A stretch of DNA of 64,000 nt from Actinomycetospora chiangmaiensis DSM 45062 (GTDB lineage Bacteria; Actinomycetota; Actinomycetes; Mycobacteriales; Pseudonocardiaceae): positions 414,247 through 478,246 of the forward strand of contig NZ_KB903229.1 in NCBI RefSeq assembly GCF_000379625.1. The letters run 5' to 3'. Shown piece by piece: positions 61,830-64,000 of this stretch. The position numbers were made by a program, and so were the translations under genes. The notes beneath the pieces were generated by a model, which was not told the origin of the DNA, ran no database searches, and saw only the letters and a list, made by a program, of their open reading frames with translations. Positions within the stretch are counted from its first letter, which is position 1. Every line of letters begins with the position of its first letter.

Positions 61830-62732
61830 CGTCTCCCCGGGCAGGGCGAAGCGGCCGTCGGCGAGCTGTTCGACGAGGCCGTCGACGAGCAGTGAGTCGA
61901 GGCAGCGGGCGCGCTGTGCCGGGTCGGTGAGCCACGCCGCCTCGAGCGCGGTCGCGTCGACCGGCCCGGTGGCGCCGCGCAGGACGTCGAGCAGGCGGCC
62001 GCGCACCTGGCGGTCCGTACCCGCCCAGCGCTGGCCCTTCTTCACCGGGCCGTCCCAGGCGGGGCGGCCGGCCTGCTGCCAGGCGCAGAGGTCGACGACG
62101 GGGCAGTCGGCACAGCGCGGCCCGCGGGCGACGCAGATGCACGCGCCGAGTTCCATCAGCGCGGCCGACGTGCGTGCGGCGTCGGCCTCGTCGGCGGGCA
62201 GGAGCGCCTCGGTGTCGGGGAGGTCGCGCGCGGCGGCGTCGCCGGCCTCGGCCCGACCGTGGACGGCCCGGGCCACGACGCGGCGGACGTTGGTGTCGAC
62301 GACGGGGCAGCGGCGGCCGTAGGCGAACGCTGCCACGGCGCGGGCGGTGTAGGTACCGATCCCGGGCAGGGCGAGCAGGACGTCGACGTCGTGCGGCACG
62401 ACGTCGTCGTGCTCCGCCGCGATCGCGGCCGCCGCGGCCTGCAGACGCAGCGCCCGACGGGGGTAGCCGAGCTTGCCCCAGGCGCGCAGCACCTCGGCGG
62501 TCGGCGCCGCGGCCAGGTCCGACGGTCGGGGCCAGCGGGCCATCCACTCCCGCCAGATCGGGTCGACGCGGACGACCGGGGTCTGCTGGAGCATGATCTC
62601 GCTGACGAGGACGCCCCAGCCGGTGGTCCCGGGTGCGCGCCAGGGCAGGTCGCGGGCGTTCGCGGCGAACCAGGGGAGCAGGCGGTCGGCGAGGGTCGGG
62701 GCGAGCGGAGCGACGGGGGGACGGTCGGGCAT
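61827..62732 (-). CDS. mutY: A/G-specific adenine DNA glycosylase
   Basis: 301 residues from ATG 62732. The helix-hairpin-helix/GPD fold is clear: WGVLVSEIMLQQTPVVRV with catalytic Glu 45, LPGIGTYTARAVAAFA, and VVDTNVRRVVAR with Asp 146. The 4Fe-4S cluster ligands are Cys 200, 207, 210 and 216 (C-x6-C-x2-C-x5-C). It removes adenine opposite 8-oxoguanine. The C-terminal NUDIX-like domain is absent, as usual in actinomycetes. Codons 5-12 (PPVAPLAP) come from the same GGGCGAGCGGAGCGACGGGG-type repeat that lies before coaX. Confidence 0.95.
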   Translation of the reverse strand: MPDRPPVAPLAPTLADRLLPWFAANARDLPWRAPGTTGWGVLVSEIMLQQTPVVRVDPIWREWMARWPRPSDLAAAPTAEVLRAWGKLGYPRRALRLQAAAAAIAAEHDDVVPHDVDVLLALPGIGTYTARAVAAFAYGRRCPVVDTNVRRVVARAVHGRAEAGDAAARDLPDTEALLPADEADAARTSAALMELGACICVARGPRCADCPVVDLCAWQQAGRPAWDGPVKKGQRWAGTDRQVRGRLLDVLRGATGPVDATALEAAWLTDPAQRARCLDSLLVDGLVEQLADGRFALPGET

Positions 62733-62829
62733 CGCGCCCGATCCTGCCGCGCGGTCCGCGGGGTGCCTCGACGGGGTGAGTTCCGGGAACGGACCGGCGC
62801 GGGGTGATCGCACGGCGCAACCTCACTTC

Positions 62830-62835
62830 TACCGT
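62830..62835 (+). promoter_or_regulatory. -10 box TACCGT, leaderless geometry
   Basis: TACCGT ends 7 bases before ATG 62843, supporting that start over 62804. Confidence 0.5.
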
Positions 62836-62842
62836 CCGTCAC

Positions 62843-63616
62843 ATGCTGGAGCCGGTGGGACCGCTCCCGCCGTCGGTGTACTGGCGACGGCGGGCCGTCG
62901 CTGCGATCGTCGTCGTCCTCGTCCTGGCCTTCGTGGTGTGGGCGGTCAGCGCCGCGGCGTCGGCCGACGGGACCGAGCAGGTCGCCGCGCCCGCCCCCAC
63001 CCCGAGCGCCCCGCCGTCCCCGGTCGCCTCCAGCGGTGCGCTGGCGGTGCCGCCGGGCGGTGCGGGGTCGTTGGGTGCCTTCGGCGCCCCCACCGCGGCC
63101 GTGTTCCCGGGCGGAGCGACCCCGCCGCTGCTCGGTGCCGGCTCGACGGACCCGCAGCAGCTCTCCGTGACCCCGACTCCGACCACCGCGGCCCCGGCCC
63201 CGCCGCCCGCCCCCGCGGTGGTGCCGCCCTGCCAGGACGCGGCGCTCAAGGTGGCGGCGCGCACGGACAGGCCGCGCTACACGCTCGCGGAGCGCCCGCT
63301 GTTCAGCCTCGTCGTCACCAACACCGGCAAGACGCCCTGCACCCGCGACCTCGGACCGGCCCGCACCGCCATGGCCGTGGTGATCAAGCCGGGCGACGGC
63401 CTGTGGGGCAGCGACGACTGCGCTCCCGGCGGCGCCCCCGACGTCCGGACCCTGGTGCCCGGACAGGAGCAGGTCCTCTCGCTGCGCTGGGCCGGCCGCA
63501 CGTCGGCGCCGGGCTGCCCGTCGGGCCGCGAGGCGGTGCCGGCGGGCACCTACCAGCTGCTGACGCGCCTCGACGGGACCATCAGCGACCCGGCGACGTT
63601 CACCCTCGTTCCCTAG
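62843..63616 (+). CDS. Membrane-anchored protein with Pro/Ala-rich linker
   Basis: 257 residues from ATG 62843. A basic N-terminus and one helix (AVAAIVVVLVLAFVVWAVSA) are followed by ~110 residues rich in Pro, Ala and Thr, then a compact extracytoplasmic domain (~145-257) with four cysteines (PPCQDAALKV, KTPCTRDLG, DDCAPGG, APGCPSG) and TNTG/FSLVVTNTGK, as in DUF4232-like immunoglobulin folds. It occupies the place of Rv3587c next to mutY and the radA-disA locus. Function unknown. Its last 17 bases overlap radA. Confidence 0.82.
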   Translation: MLEPVGPLPPSVYWRRRAVAAIVVVLVLAFVVWAVSAAASADGTEQVAAPAPTPSAPPSPVASSGALAVPPGGAGSLGAFGAPTAAVFPGGATPPLLGAGSTDPQQLSVTPTPTTAAPAPPPAPAVVPPCQDAALKVAARTDRPRYTLAERPLFSLVVTNTGKTPCTRDLGPARTAMAVVIKPGDGLWGSDDCAPGGAPDVRTLVPGQEQVLSLRWAGRTSAPGCPSGREAVPAGTYQLLTRLDGTISDPATFTLVP

Positions 63617-64000
63617 CACCTCCCGCGAGCCCCACGGCGGCGAGGGCGCCCTTGACGTCGTCGACCTCGGTCAGCGTCATCCCGGCGGGGGCGACGGTGC
63701 CCGGCCCGAACGGCACGATCGCCTGCCGGATGCCCAGCCGGGCCGCCTCCGCCAGCCGGCGGTCGGTGGCCGTGACCCGCCGGATCTCGCCGGTGAGCCC
63801 CACCTCGCCGAGGACGACGACGCCGTAGGGCAGGGGCGAGTTCCGGGCGGCCGATGCGACGGCCAGGGCGATCGCGAGGTCGGCCGCGGGCTCGCGCAGC
63901 TTCATGCCGCCGACGGTCGCGGCGAAGACGTCGGACTGCGAGAGCGAGAGCCGACCGTGCTGCTGCAGCACGGCGAGGATCTTGAGGACGCGCGAGGACT
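63600..64000 (-). CDS. radA: DNA repair protein RadA, C-terminal part only
   Basis: The window shows the last ~133 codons; the RecA-like ATPase and zinc finger lie beyond 64000. The visible part is the Lon-protease-like C-terminal domain: LSLSQSDVFAATVGGMKLREPAADLAIALAVASA and PLPYGVVVLGEVGLTGEIRRV, with the RadA-typical GEVGLTGEIR. RadA promotes branch migration in recombination. It ends 63600 with disA absent downstream; instead it overlaps the convergent Pro-rich protein gene. Confidence 0.93.
   Translation of the reverse strand, partial: SSRVLKILAVLQQHGRLSLSQSDVFAATVGGMKLREPAADLAIALAVASAARNSPLPYGVVVLGEVGLTGEIRRVTATDRRLAEAARLGIRQAIVPFGPGTVAPAGMTLTEVDDVKGALAAVGLAGGARERG

Overview
The window comes from a very GC-rich actinomycete chromosome. 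Gene content and gene order resemble Pseudonocardiaceae and, in blocks, Mycobacterium tuberculosis; the family is an inference from synteny and no marker gene was searched. Many starts are GTG, neighbouring genes often share a 4-base GTGA/ATGA overlap, and at least a dozen genes have a TANNNT box only 6-8 bases before the start codon, as expected for leaderless mRNAs. I see no tRNA, rRNA, prophage, transposase or CRISPR array.

Layout. 1-1340: the end of a DUF559-type gene (partial) and a repeat-rich gap. 1341-16031: mostly metabolic and accessory genes: two proteins with carboxypeptidase-regulatory-like beta-sandwich domains (one fused to YceI), an acyl-CoA dehydrogenase, a type II NADH dehydrogenase, a CLC channel with two DUF202 proteins, a sulfite oxidase-like enzyme, and a lipid-catabolism group (thioesterase, LLM oxidoreductase, MaoC hydratase, thiolase, enoyl-CoA hydratase). 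16226-19452: a MarR regulator overlapping a DHA2-type exporter that carries a C-terminal beta-sandwich tail. 19545-24379: a conserved block ppa / dacB / zincin / tilS / hpt. 24473-28681: a MacAB-like export cassette. 28739-33866: a stand-alone Clp_N protein, a HerA-like ATPase and ftsH. 33939-42337: folate (folE, folP, folB, folK) and pantothenate/CoA (panC, panD, coaX) biosynthesis, with conserved membrane proteins between them.

42465-49214 is an accessory block: a GlxA-type regulator and MFS transporter, a GAF-domain regulator divergent from an aldehyde dehydrogenase plus DUF779 protein, and an isochorismatase-like hydrolase. It sits between coaX and lsr2, where relatives usually carry lysS. 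49380-57668: lsr2, a MarR/GT39 pair, a second MarR with a divergent membrane-protein/NmrA pair, and clpC. 57750-64000: an epoxide-hydrolase-like protein, a VTT membrane protein, a WYL regulator, a minus-strand run mutY - mhuD - SIR2 - small membrane protein, a Pro-rich secreted-type protein and the end of radA. The disA gene that normally follows radA is not there.

Most novel signals: an ~88-bp nested palindrome present three times; two further palindromic repeat families; a beta-sandwich module in three genes; probable CTG starts in dacB and the SIR2 gene; an apparent frameshift at about 10385; a widespread leaderless-promoter geometry; and five convergent gene pairs whose 3' ends overlap.
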